Shown here piece by piece: positions 1-12,900 of a DNA stretch of 64,000 nucleotides. Location: contig NW_019774114.1 in assembly GCF_001039355.2 (NCBI RefSeq), positions 298,429-362,428 on the forward strand, given 5' to 3'. The position numbers and the translations under genes were made by a program. Position 1 is the stretch's first letter, and the number at the start of each line of letters is the position of its first letter. The notes beneath the pieces are model-generated. The model did not search any database. It had not been told where the DNA came from and saw nothing but the letters and a program-made list of their open reading frames with translations. This DNA comes from Lingula anatina (lineage: Eukaryota > Brachiopoda > Lingulata > Lingulida > Lingulidae).

Positions 1-55
1 AATTTTTTAAGAGTTGGTTTTCAATTTGATGTATGTATTTTCACCATGCTTTCAG

Positions 56-3000
56 GAACTATGTATTAGAGCTGAGTGATGGCATAGATAACGTTGGCCC
101 AGTGAAGTGGCAACTACTGCTCTGCCTGCTCCTTGCCTGGCTCATTGTGTTTGCCTGTCTCTCAAGAGGTGTGCAGTCCTTTGGAAAGGTAGGACTGAGG
201 ACAACCCATGCAACAGCTGTAGATATTTTATATACAACTGTTTTTTGTTTTAATACAAAAATGTTTTTGAAAATTTTAAAGATTCATAATGTAAAAAGGT
301 TCCTTATCCATATTTTTATGATGAATTTTCTGTAAGTATTTGGTTAGTTTCATGTGTTTACTTAATTTAAAGCAGTGCTCTTCTGTGGGATTATTTTTTC
401 CAGCCAAATTGATTTCAATCTATTTATATTTAGATGATGAGCAATAGTTTTCTGTGGTGATGATATTCAAGGCTGACTCCAAAACACTGAAAGTGTTCTT
501 ATTCGTGGTTATTTGCACTTTATAAAATACATGAGTTTGTTTTGTCATCGCCTCTGTACACGTTGTGCTTGTACCAGTAAGGTTATTATTTTAATACACA
601 ATCTGCAGTAAATACAGTAGGTAGGTGGAGTAAGAGAGGAGTCCTAAGAGAGTACTTTTTACTACTGTGTTGAGAGGGAGATGAGAAGGTGTTAAATAGC
701 ATTCTTTGCATGGTGGAAGAGGTGGGAAGGAGTGCTGTGTAAGTCACTTTCTTAACCTTGAGTACACCTTCTGCAAACTAAAGTGACTGACCTTTCTGCA
801 CTGTAAGCTGCTTCCACTGAACTGTAGAGTCAAGGATTGGTTCAGCATCTGTGTGGAAGCATCTTACAGTACAGATAGGTCAGTGAATGAATTCAAGTCT
901 TAACTGCCTTGTACCTTGGGTACTTTCAAGTACTTCCTGCATATGATGCTTATATCTGACTGTTATTCTTCAGATGAAGAAATTATTGAAACACTAATAA
1001 GAGTTCATAAGTAGGAAAAGTGAAACGACTGGCACTCGATCACTACCAAATTGTCACTGTGAACAAGACTGCATTTGCAGTATTAAGTTTACAGTACCAG
1101 GCCTGAAGCCAACAATTTAATGGGGGGATGGGGTGTTATTTTTGTGATAGACATGCTTTTCATTACGGCATATAAAAAAGAACTGATTTTAACTTTGAAC
1201 AGTCATTATTTCCAGACACAAAAGCACTAGATTTGAACCCCCCTTCAACCACCTTGCCCTCAAGACTGAGTACTTCAGTAACTTTTCCCAGATTTTTTTT
1301 TTTTATTTTTCATATTTAATCTTTGACTAGGCACATGAACTTACATCTTTTCATCAAATTTCAGGTTGCCTATTTCACGGCTCTGTTCCCGTATGTTGTC
1401 CTCTTCATCCTCCTCATCCGTGGAGTGACGTTACCTGGGTCGGTGGACGGTATCAAATTCTATCTCACACCTGAGTGGCACAGACTGGGCAAGGCAAAGG
1501 TGAGTAGACATCAACTGTGACAGCTTTTTGAAATATTAATAAATTAATAATTAATTAATAAATTAATTTTTAAAGTCTAAAATCCATTTTAAAATTTTCA
1601 GTAGACTTTAATAAAACACATTTAAAACGCAATTTGCAAGATATGTAATTATTTATTTTTTTATTTTATTTATTATTATAATAATTTTTTTTTTTTTTTT
1701 GAAAAATTAAAATGGAAAGGACAACCTTTATTTTGTTTGCTTCATATATGTGTGCATTTTTGCTGGCAAAGTTTTCCAGTGGAAATATTGTTTTTCCAAC
1801 TGATCAGTTTTTAAGCTATTTAAATTTAAATGAGGGCCAGTTGATTTCTGACCTGATGATATTCAGGGTTGGCCATAGGCTTGCTAGAAATCATTAAAAA
1901 TGTCCTCATTCTTGGATGTTTTCCTAGGACAATGGCAAGAAAAAAGCTTATTAAATTTGGATAATGCCTTTATTACATTAGATAATGTGCTAAAAGGATT
2001 TCAGCGTGTGAGGACTTTTTATTGTGGTTGTAGAGAGTGAATATATCAAATTGTCAGATGTATTGTGGTTTCTTAGCTTAGCATTAAAAAAAAAGTACTA
2101 GATGACATCTCTCCTCTCCTAAATGTTTTCTAAGGACAGGAGGCACTCAAAGTTAATTAAGTACACTTAATTAATTATGCTTTTATGAAAAACATTTGAA
2201 GAACCCCCACATTTGAATCAAAGCCATGTTCCCATGCCTATGATGTCATTCAGTAAAAAATCTAATGAGCAAATGAATAGATCAAGAGATACTTGCAGAG
2301 TTCTGATTTTAATTGCAGATTGAAAGAATAATTGGTTTATTACTTAGGTTTTTAGACAAAATTTCAGCTGAGGTCTGCATTTTATTGCAATTTAAATGAA
2401 CGAATGGTCAGTTACCTTAAGTTTGTTTTCTACCCAAACCACGGTGTTTAAAAATATCCGACTCTTGAATTTTCGAAACTAAAAAGTCAAGTCAGACATA
2501 CATTGTCTGTCCATGCTTTATATATTATTCATTGCATTTCAAGTATATCATTCCAAGTCAAGTGATGAACTGAAAAACGAGTTGCTACCAAAATTTCTTT
2601 TTAATGGCAACATACTAGGCCAGGTGATAAGGAAGCATACTAACCTAGTAATATGCATCTAACAGCTGACCATGAACTGCTGTTACAATTGTCATACTTA
2701 AATATACATGCAAACAGTTCATTTTGAATGTGGGTGCTGTAGATTGATTTATATTCCATACTTTAGGAGTTGTCACTTTGTGCACATTTTATTGCATCAT
2801 TAGCAAGTCTAAATAAGGAGCAGATCGTTGGAATTTTTTCACAGACAATGTATGGTTGTTAAAACCTGACTGATGTAGAAGTAAATAGTCTGTTGAGGTT
2901 AGAAAAGGAGGTACGTGTATTTATTATGGGTGAAATAGTGTGGTAGTTGTGATGTGATGCGTTAGTTGTGACTGTGAGGGATTTCCTCTCAATGTGTGTT

Positions 3001-6000
3001 GTTTTTACCTCCAGGTATGGGTGGAGGCAGCTGTCCAGATCTTCTTCAGTCTCAGTCCAGCTTGGGGTGGACTTATAGCACTGGCCAGCTATAATAAATT
3101 CAATAATAATTGCTTCAAGTGAGTATGTCACTGGTCAAAATATATTTCTTTGTTTGCATAGTAATTATACATAAGACAGCATGTGCAGACGAAAAACTTT
3201 TGAATGGTTTATCTAGAGTTTACTATGTTTAACATTATAGTTTATAAATCATTGAAGATAGATGAACCTAAGTATTGCCAATGTCAATTCTGTTTTCACC
3301 TGTTTCACTGGAATGTTTATACGGGTCGCTTGGTTTGTGTGAACTTAAATGCCTCACACACAGCTGTTCTATTGTCCTTTTAATAACCTTTGGATTGGAT
3401 AAATTTTGAAACACTTGTGGTGCTGTCATTATATTACTTAATTCACAGCTGCATCTTAAAAGATTTTTTTATTATGAAAGGTGGGTTTTGATGGATAAAC
3501 TACCTTGTTTTCCAGGGATGCTCTGATTGTATCCATTGGAAATATCAGCACCAGTATATTCGCTGGCATTGTCATATTTGCCATCGTTGGCTACCTTGCT
3601 CATGAGCTGGATCAAGGCGTGGGTGATGTGGTGGCTCAGGGTGAGATGATCTAGAATTTAGAATAAATGTGAAATAGTAATATATAAGTTCACCAGAGTA
3701 AACAAACATATGCATTCATTTTGAGGAATGGACAAAAGTGATTTACACAGGATGCACTTTGTCTAATGCAACACAGCCATAGAAGTTCTTAATTCATGGT
3801 AATATTAAATAATATAGACACATTAAATAATTTAGACATTGTCACAGACACTAAAAACTCCCTTGACATAGACAGGGACAACTTATATATATTGCCTCAA
3901 CTTGTCTCTACGAAAAAGTTCTCTATCTATATTTCAGGTGCTGGCCTTGCGTTCATGGTATACCCAGAGGTAGTAACAAGATTGCCCATCTCTCCACTCT
4001 GGTCCTTCCTATTCTTCTTTATGTTGTTAACCCTGGGCCTGGGGAGCATGGTAAGTGGTCCTACCCATACTTCATTGATAATCATTTCTATTTCTCAAAT
4101 TGAGCGCTGTGATCAACTTTGAATAAATTGATTTTCTAAAATGACGTAATAGCGAGGAGGAATTCTTAAGACCTGTCTGAATTTACTGATAAGTGGATCT
4201 TCACAGATGTATTTGACATGGAAATTTCATTAACAGATTGGTTTCGTAAGTGGCATTTATTGATTTAATTTTTGAGTATTTTCTTTTTTGTTAAATATTC
4301 CAATACTTTTGTGTTAAGCATCCAAACGGTATTTACATATATACTCTTGGCTGCACAATCAATCAAATACAACTGTATACTTTAACTGTCAACATCCCTC
4401 TTTCCTTAATACTGAGTAGAACTTTTTATAGCTATGTACATATTTGTCTAGTCCTGTGCATCTGCAATTTTTGTCACAGTTATAGCTTATTTTTCTGTGA
4501 TACTGCAGTAGAGCTTTTTAGTCAATTAGATGCCTTCTTAATCATCTAAATCTGCTTGCTTCTTAGTCACAGTGGTAGTTGTTTTCTTAAATTTTGTTTT
4601 ATAGGTAATAAATCATTTATTTTGAATTTTAGACTTTTAAAAACATGCATTGTTTAATCCATCCTACTTTCCTTTTACATTGTTTTAATTTACTTTTTTT
4701 ACATGATTGTAGATATCAGAGTAGAATTCTAGCTGCATGTAAATCTTTAAGATGGCTTTAACCTTGTTTTAATGACACATCTTAAAGACTAATTTAGACA
4801 TTTACCATACCTTCTGCACTGCTTCTACTTCATATTATTGCCACATACTTATGTGAATATATTTACATACTATCTTAGTAAAATTTTGATTTTTATTTTA
4901 AGGATATTTGACCCCTAATATGATGTTTTTAGTTGTTATCTATATTTCCTGTCAAATTCATTCTTGATTATGAATTTCATGGGGGGAGGGATCAAAATTA
5001 TTATTTTGTATTGATAAGCATGTTTTGAATGAATGAAAAAAGAATGACACTGGACTTTTGAAAAAAATTGTTGGAAACAAGATCACAGTTTGCTGTAAGG
5101 AGTGTTATGCTCCAATACTTCACCCCTGTGTTTTCAAGCTAGATATATATTTTTGGAATATAGATTATATTATTTTCAATATCATGTTTTCAGATTTTTA
5201 GCAATAAGATAAACTTACTGGCATCAATAAAAATTACAACCATAAATTACACGTTAGAGTAACCTTCGGAAGTTATTGTGTATGTTTAATCATTATCCGT
5301 GCATACTGGCAACCCTCCTCCTACTTCCACTGTTAACTACCAGCTCAAGATATGACATCTCTTGTAAAGCATTGGTACCGCAAGCTTGTGTGATGCAGAA
5401 TGTACAGCTTACCTTAACTTCATTGTTTTGCTTTAACTTTTGCTTTAGCAGCATTAACTGTAATATCACTGTAATATCATCACAACTGACACACACTGCC
5501 ATGACATCTGAACTTGTTATACTACAGTTTACATGTACATTATTGTCATGATGTTCCTCCTTGCTATAACTGTATCTTACATACACTGTAACAGTTATGG
5601 TACTCTTTCTTGCTATACCACAACTACAACTTACATACACTGTCCTGACATTCTTCCTAGCTTTACCATTACTTTGATGCATTGTTATGTCATCTTTGCT
5701 GTATATGAAATTTTATCAATCATTACCACAACATATATCTAAATTTGCTAACCTGCTGTAAAACAATAACATCTGTAACCTGTAATCTTTTTTCTTCAAT
5801 TGATCTGTTCGCCCAAAAATTCAAATTTTGATTATTATCACTGAACTTTATCCTTAAACATAACAACATTTCCCTTATGATACAGTACACTTAAGGTAGA
5901 AAATGTAGACTGGTTAAAACATTGCTCTTATGCTCTGCTATAGATTAGCTTTATTTTATTTGCTATGCTGTGTTGTTAACTTAGAACATTTTACTAACAG

Positions 6001-7103
6001 CAAACAACTAAGCATTGAAATGTGTATTTTTGTGCTTTATAAGCATATTTCTTCGTTCATCAATATATAGCATTTTTCACTACTAACAGTTTCACATATA
6101 TACCACTGTTGTGTTACATGTACCAGCTTGTAAAATTCTCAGTTTGCAGTCTCATGTTGCTTTGTATGCCTGAGAGCAGAATATTGTATGGTATGTAGGT
6201 TTCAGTAAGTATATATGAAAATATATATGAATGTATCACAGTGTGGATGGGTGGAAGTACAGTCTTCGAAGTATGTCATGACAATTTCCTTTCACTGAAA
6301 TTATAGAAATGATCCAAATTGTGTAATCAGAGTTTTTGTGAAAGTGAATAAGTACACATTAGTTGCAATGGGAAGAAATGGTGTAAGTGCAAAATTGGTG
6401 TGTTAGACTGGGTTTCCATAGATTTAGATCAATCCATCTGGATTGATCTAACTCCCTGGGGGTTCACGCTAAATTGCTGTCAGCTGAACGCGCCTGAAAG
6501 TTAATTATCCCCTTACAGCTTTTAGTAGGTGGGACAGACATTTAAGCCGGTTAAGCTGACAACAACCTAGTGAGACTCCCCACAGGGATACATCGATCTA
6601 AAATCTGTGGGAATATAGTCTTAAATATGAAAATGTGGTAGTTGTGCTTGTGTTCAGTGCTTAGTTCTTTTCATAGCTTGTGGCTGTTTTTTAACTGCTT
6701 ATTAGGTTGTTGTGTGCGGCAACCAGTACTATGCTAGATGTCTTATTTACATTCTAGTTTGCAACCAGCGAAACCGTGACCACTTCTTTCCTCGACCTCT
6801 TTCCACAGTGGAGAAAGCGGAAAGTTTTCGTAGTATTAGCCTGGGCTTTAATTGGCCTTGTTGGAGGGATGCCTATGTGCACTAGGGTAGGTGTGTGACC
6901 CCTGTATGGGCCCTAAATAAGGAGACACTGACACTGTTTTAATTCTGCACCATTTCATATTTTTCCCCCATCAGTTTGCCATCAGCGAGACTTGCATCAC
7001 TGGAATTACGGATCTGTTCCCTCAATGGCGCAGGCGGAAGTGGGCGGTGGTGTTAGGCTTTGCCATATTTGGCACTATAGTCGGCCTGCCCATGACTACC
7101 AAG
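56..7103 (+). CDS. First copy of SLC6 exons TM4-TM9 (partial, both ends missing)
   Basis: Seven exons at 56-188, 1365-1499, 3015-3118, 3516-3640, 3938-4050, 6758-6886 and 6975-7103 repeat the exons of the transporter downstream with the same splice phases. I compared both copies by eye. The nucleotide differences I see in coding sequence (for example in the TM4, TM6, TM7, TM8 and second alternative exons) are all synonymous, and the first alternative exon is identical. The copy ends about 70 bp before the place where the TM10 exon lies in the other copy, at an N. It therefore has no TM10-TM12 or C-terminus here. If real, a transcript joining both copies would encode TM4-TM9 twice, which is hard to reconcile with the SLC6 fold. 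An uncollapsed second haplotype is more likely. Confidence 0.85.
6406..6620. mobile_element. PIF/Harbinger-like MITE, SLC6 intron, copy 1
   Basis: A 215-bp element with imperfect terminal inverted repeats of about 30 bp. The left end starts GACTGGGTTTCCATAGATTT; the right end reads GATTTTAGATCGATG inward. It is flanked by TTA on both sides (6403-6405 and 6621-6623), a 3-bp target duplication of the kind PIF/Harbinger elements make. No coding capacity. Also present in the second unit, so it predates the duplication or allelic split. Confidence 0.6.
6758..6886 (+). CDS. Alternative exon 1 (IL4-TM9) of SLC6 gene, copy 1
   Basis: A 129-nt, 43-codon, phase 0-0 exon with acceptor ATTCTAG and donor GTAGGTG. 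It begins [10 protein letters not shown] and ends GGMPMCTR. It is homologous, position by position, to the 129-nt exon that starts 88 nt after it ends. Both fit between the TM8 exon (ending phase 0) and the TM10 exon (starting phase 0), so one or the other would be used. Confidence 0.8.
6975..7103 (+). CDS. Alternative exon 2 (IL4-TM9) of SLC6 gene, copy 1
   Basis: A 129-nt, phase 0-0 exon with acceptor CCCATCAG and donor GTAGGTG. It begins [10 protein letters not shown] and ends VGLPMTTK. It keeps the DLFPQWR(K/R)RK core of its partner but differs in the TM9 helix and in the residues just after TM8. Including both exons would insert a second TM9 and invert the topology downstream. Confidence 0.8.
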
Positions 7104-9678
7104 GTAGGTGACACGACGTGCGTGCGTGACTATGCTTGGCAGATGTCACATGTTAGTTTGCGACCAGGCTGCTAACTTTGCAGTGAATTGCACCAGGGGT
7201 GATATGCTGCATGGTACTATATATTCATATATAAATATATATATTTATTGATGTACACTTGGTAGGGTCAGGTAGCAGATAATTTGTATGCAGATATGTA
7301 TATAAGCACAACATCATTATTATCATATAATGCACTCTAACTATAACAGGAGAAAAATATTTATTGGTTTACTTGTGTGTTTTTTCTGAAACTCTATATT
7401 TAGGAGTTACTGATAAACAATTATAATATGCACCTATAATTTCCTACTTTTCAAGCCGGTATACATAGTCATGACAAGACCCAACCTGTATCATGCTTGA
7501 TCATGTTGACAATCATAGGCCCACAATCAAATTTGCCATCATTTGCAGTGGCCTTCAAGTAAACCAAGATTTGACCAAAATTTCAATCAACCTATCATAT
7601 TAGTATAACATATATCTTGTATCCACTGTTAATAACACAAGTAGACATAAGTTTAATTGTAACACTATGCAATTTGGACTTAATTGGTAGCTGCTCTTAG
7701 CATTTCACATCAATTAAGAATGCATTATAGCTATTTAACAATAATGCAGTAGTATTGTGAACAACTGATACAGCTAATGGGACATTAATATAATCCTGGT
7801 CATTCTTGGGGAGATAAAAAAAATCATCAGTTATTTATTCAAAAATCTATGGTAGCGAATGGTATTTTGGGGTCATAGGGAGGGTTGAAGTACATAGTTA
7901 TGTGGCAGAAGGAGGCTGATTTATAACTGGATTAGATGCTGATTCTGTAATAAATAGGACCTAATAGCCATACATTATGTCCTCAATGATGGTAAGTGTA
8001 TTACAGTATCCCCAGGTTGTTGACCCTAACTGTGCACTGAAGAGCTTGTTTATTCTGTGGATTTTGACTCTTGTACTCTGTTCTCTGTTACACAATCAGA
8101 TTTGGATACCTAGTTTGTGTTGACTACCGTCCAAATTCTATAGAAGTGGTATTAGATTGCTTAGGTTCCTCTTTCTGTGTCCAAGGGGGATGCATGTTTA
8201 TTTTACAAGGTGGACCTGATAGATGCTAATATTTGTAGAAATGCACTGCTTAATGTGTACTGCAGAACTTTGTTGAATTAAGGACATAGGTCTGCATTGG
8301 GTTATTGTAAATTTAATTTTCACAATCCTTCTATACTGTATCAAAATACGTAACAGATGTTCTGTCTTAATGCCATGTAACTGGTAGAAGAACATGCCTG
8401 ACATGCCAGCTGCTATAAGCTGCACGTGTGACTTGGAAGCCTGAAAGGTCATGAGCATGAGGCAATTTCTCAATATTTTCACCTAGCTCTTTACATTCTT
8501 CTATGCCCCCCCTCCCCCCCCCCAAACCAGCAGTCTCAACTATTCTCTGTCTCTATCCACTGTCATTAATATGACCTTACCCCGTGGCCAGTTCACAAAA
8601 TAACTTAAAATGGAAATTTTCTCTGAATTTTAAGGTCGAGATTTTAGTTCACTATGACTTGAGGTAAATCTGGAAGCCAATTATTTCTTGCTTTAAAACA
8701 TGTACAGTATTTCATCTTGATGGCCTCTACTTATATATCTCAGGTCAAAGTAGACTAATTATTTTGGTCTTGAAGTTGATTTTGGTCTTTTGAAGTCTTT
8801 TGTGAAACTGTCCTTAGACCCTGGTCCTCGTCCAGGACCATCTAGTCCATCTACACAGGGGTGTACAATACTTGGGATTGGGCTTGTTATATTGTCATTG
8901 CTGGCTGTAGCAGCTTCCACTGCTGTAGTTGTATCTTATGATGTGTGATTTTTATCATTGTTTTGCAGGTGTTTGCACCAAAGACATTTGCGTAGTTCTT
9001 GAGTTTTTGCCTTGTTTATGAAATGGAAGCCAAACCCAACATGTCCGTGAAACTTAATCTGACCCATAACTTTTTCTTCACTTCTTCCTGAAATGGACAC
9101 TGGTGTGATACCATGCAGATGGAGAAGATATTTCTTGCACTAGTTTTTTTTTGACATTTTAATTTATTTGTTGTTTTTCACTTTTGAGGTTATTTTGGCT
9201 ATATGTTCTGGGTATGATGGGGATATTTTCACCTGGCACTTGCTGACAATTTTAGATCTGCTCTTGTCTTTTCACAGTCTTACAGGATCTTAGTTTGCAG
9301 TTTAATAGCATTCATTCTATACAAATATATATCTAGTTATACATATATATATATAACTTAAAACTTATATTATTAGTAACTATAAACATGTGGCAATATA
9401 ATATATATCAACCATTTCAGTCTGTGACACTCCTACATGTTAAGTGTTCTCAGTATTAAATTGATCCTTGCCTCATTCAAGTTTTAACTTAAAAGTTTGT
9501 ATATTACATTTGACTTGATTTACCTAATTAAACATTATGAATAAGTAAAAGAAATTACATGTACAGTTTATTTTTTTAATATTGCATGCAGCTTCATTTT
9601 TAATTATTATTTTTAATTTGTTAAATGCCTAGCTAAAATACCACTGCTTATCCAGTTTTGCATATTTTACTTTAATAT

Positions 9679-9679
9679 N
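9679..9679. other. Single N at the duplication junction
   Basis: An ambiguous base sits exactly where similarity between the two 9.7-kb units ends. This is what one expects of a contig join or unresolved base at a misassembled haplotype boundary. A second isolated N is at 27630, inside a mariner-like repeat. Confidence 0.95.
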
Positions 9680-9919
9680 GCGCTCTTTGTTTCAATTGCA
9701 GTGAAAATTGAATTGTTGAATAAAAATCTAATCAGGAGTAAAGTACGATGACATAATAAATTGTTTCTTGTTTAAGAGGAGAAAAATTACATGCATAATA
9801 AATTGGCCAATCATAAACATGTCTTATTTTAGTTATGATCATGCCATCATATTCTAAGCTGTGCAAACTTTTAATAGTTGGTTTTCAATTTGATGTATGT
9901 ATTTTCACCATGCTTTCAG

Positions 9920-12900
9920 GAACTATGTATTAGAGCTGAGTGATGGCATAGATAACGTTGGCCCAGTGAAGTGGCAACTACTACTGTGCCTGCTCCTTGC
10001 CTGGCTCATTGTGTTTGCCTGTCTCTCAAGAGGTGTGCAGTCCTTTGGAAAGGTAGGACTGAAGACAACCCATGCAACAGCTGTAGATATTTTATATACA
10101 ACTGTTCTTGTGTTTTAATACAAAAATGCTTTTGAACATTTAAAAGATTCATAATGTAAAAAGGTTCCTTATCCATATTTTTATGATGAATTTTCTGTAA
10201 GTATTAGGTTAGTTTCATGTGTTTACTTAATTGAAAGCAGTGTTCTTCTGTGGGATTATATTTTCCAACCAAATTGATTTCAATCTATTTATATTTAGAT
10301 GATGAGCAATAGTTTTCTGTGGTGATGATATTCAAGGCTGACTCCAAAACACTGAAAGTGTTCTTATTCGTGGTTATTTGCACTTTATAAAATACATGAG
10401 TTTGTTTTGTCATCGCCTTTGTACTCTTTGTGCTTGTACCAGTAAGGTTATTATTTTAATACACAATCTGCAGTAAATACAGTAGGTAGGTGGAGTAAGA
10501 GAGGAGTACTTTTTACTACTGTGTTGAGAGGGAGATGAGAAGGTGTTAAATAGCATTCTTTGCATGGTGGAAGAGGTGGGAAGGAGTGCTGTGTAAGTCA
10601 CTTTCTTAACCTTGAGTACACCTTCTGCAAACTAAAGTGACTGACCTTTCTGCACTGTAAACTGCTTCCACTGAACTGTAGAGTCAAGGATTGGTTCAGC
10701 ATCTGTGTGGAAGCATCTTACAGTACAGATAGGTCAGTGAATGAATTCAAGTCTTAACTGCCTTGTACCTTGGGTACTTTCAAGTACTTCCTGCATATGA
10801 TGCTTATATCTGACTGTTATTCTTCAGATGAAGAAATTATTGAAACACTAATAAGAGTTCATAAGTAGGAAAAGTGAAACGACTGGCACTCGATCACTAC
10901 CAAGTTGTCACTGTGAACAAGACTGCATTTGCAGTATTAAGTTTACAGTACCAGGCCTGAAGCCAACAATTTAATGGGGGGATGGGGTGTTATTTTTGTG
11001 ATAGACATGCTTTTCATTACAGCATATAAAAAAGAACTGATTTTAACTTTGAACAGTCATTATTTCCAGACACAAAAGCACTAGATTTGAACCCCCCTTC
11101 AACCACCTTGCCCTCAAGACTGAGTACTTCAGTAACTTTTCCCAGATTTTTTTTTTTTATTTTTCATATTTAATCTTTGACTAGGCACATGAACTTACAT
11201 CTTTTCATCAAATTTCAGGTTGCCTATTTCACGGCTCTGTTCCCGTATGTTGTCCTCTTCATCCTCCTCATCCGTGGAGTGACGTTACCTGGGTCGGTGG
11301 ACGGTATCAAATTCTATCTCACACCTGAGTGGCACAGACTGGGCAAGGCAAAGGTAGGTGGACATCAACTGTGACAGGTTTTTGAAATTTTAATAATGAT
11401 AATGAAATTTAATAAATTAATTTTTAAAGTCTAAAATCCATTTAACATGTTCAGTAGACTTTAATAAAATACATTTAAAACACAATTTGCAAGATATTCA
11501 AGATATGATTTTTAAAAAATTAAAATGGAAAAGACAACCTTTATTTTGTTTGCTTCATATATACGTGTACTTTTGCTGGCAAAGTTTTCCAGTGGAAATA
11601 CTGTTTTTCCAACTGATTAGTTTTTAAGCTATTAACATTTAGATGAGGGCCAGTTGATTTCTGACCTGATGATATTCAGGGTTGGCCATAGGCTTGCTAG
11701 AAATCATTAAAAATGTCCTTATTCTTGGATGTTTTCCCAGGACAATGGCAAGAAAAAAGCTTATTAAATTTAGATAATGCCTTTATTACATTAGATAATG
11801 TGCTAAAAGGATTTCATGTGTGAGGACTTTTTATTGTGGTTGTAGAGAGTGAATATATTAAATTGTCAGATGTATTGTGGTTTCTTAGTTCAGCGTGAAA
11901 ATAAATGTACTAGATGACATCTGTCCTCTCCTTAATGTTTTCTAAGGACAGGAGGCACTCAAAGTTAATTAAGTACACTTAATTAATTATGCTTTTATGA
12001 AAAACATTTGAAGAACCCCCACATTTGAATTCTTATCAAAGCCATGTTCCCATGCCTATGATGTCATTCAGTAAAATATCTACTGAGCAAATGAATAGAT
12101 CAAGAGATACCTGCAGAGTTCTGATTTTAATTGCAGATTGAAGGAATCATTGGTTTATTACTTAGGTTTTTAGACAAAATTTCAGCTGAGGTCTGCATTT
12201 TATTGCAATTTAAATGAATGAATTGTCAGTTACCTTAAGTTTGTTTTCTAACCAAACCACGGTGTTATAAAATATCCGACTGTTGAATTTTTTAAACTAA
12301 AAAGTTAAGTCAGATATACATTGTCTGTCCATGCTTTATATATTATTCAAGTATATCATTCCAAGTCAAGTGATGAACAGAAAAACAAGTTGCTACCCAA
12401 ATTTCTTTTTAATGGCAACATACTAGGCCAGGTGATAAGGAAGCATACTAATCTAGTAATATGCATCTAACAGCTGACCATGAACTGCTGTTACAATTGT
12501 CATACTTAAATATACATGCAAACAGTTCATTTTGAAAGTGGGTGCTGTAGATTGATTTATATTCCATACTTTAGGAGTTGTCACTTTGTGCACATTTTAT
12601 TGCATCATTAGCAAGTCTAAATAAGGAGCAGATCGTTGGAATTTTTTCACAGACAATGTATGGTTGTTAAAACCTGACTGATGTAGAAGTAAATAGTCTG
12701 TTGAGGTTAGAAAAGGAGGTACGTGTATTTATTATGGGTGAAATAGTGTGGTAGTTGTGATGTGATGCGTTAGTTGTGACTGTGAGGGATTTCCTCTCAA
12801 TGTGTTGTGGTTTTTACCTCCAGGTATGGGTGGAAGCGGCTGTCCAGATCTTCTTCAGTCTCAGTCCAGCTTGGGGTGGACTTATAGCACTGGCCAGCTA

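Larger units (their letters stand above)
1..9678 (+). repeat. Direct duplication, unit 1 (SLC6 exons TM4-TM9 with introns)
   Basis: Co-linear with 9865-19614, offset about 9864 at the left end, with scattered substitutions and small indels through introns and exons. It begins before the window and ends at the N at 9679. The introns hold no other gene that I can support. They contain AT-rich sequence and one Harbinger-like MITE near 6406. The region 7104-9678 is intron with no recognised exon. Confidence 0.9.

Noticed and set aside
5293-5682. 129-aa minus-strand frame in SLC6 intron
   Set aside because: Not preserved in the second unit, where indels break it; intronic sequence.
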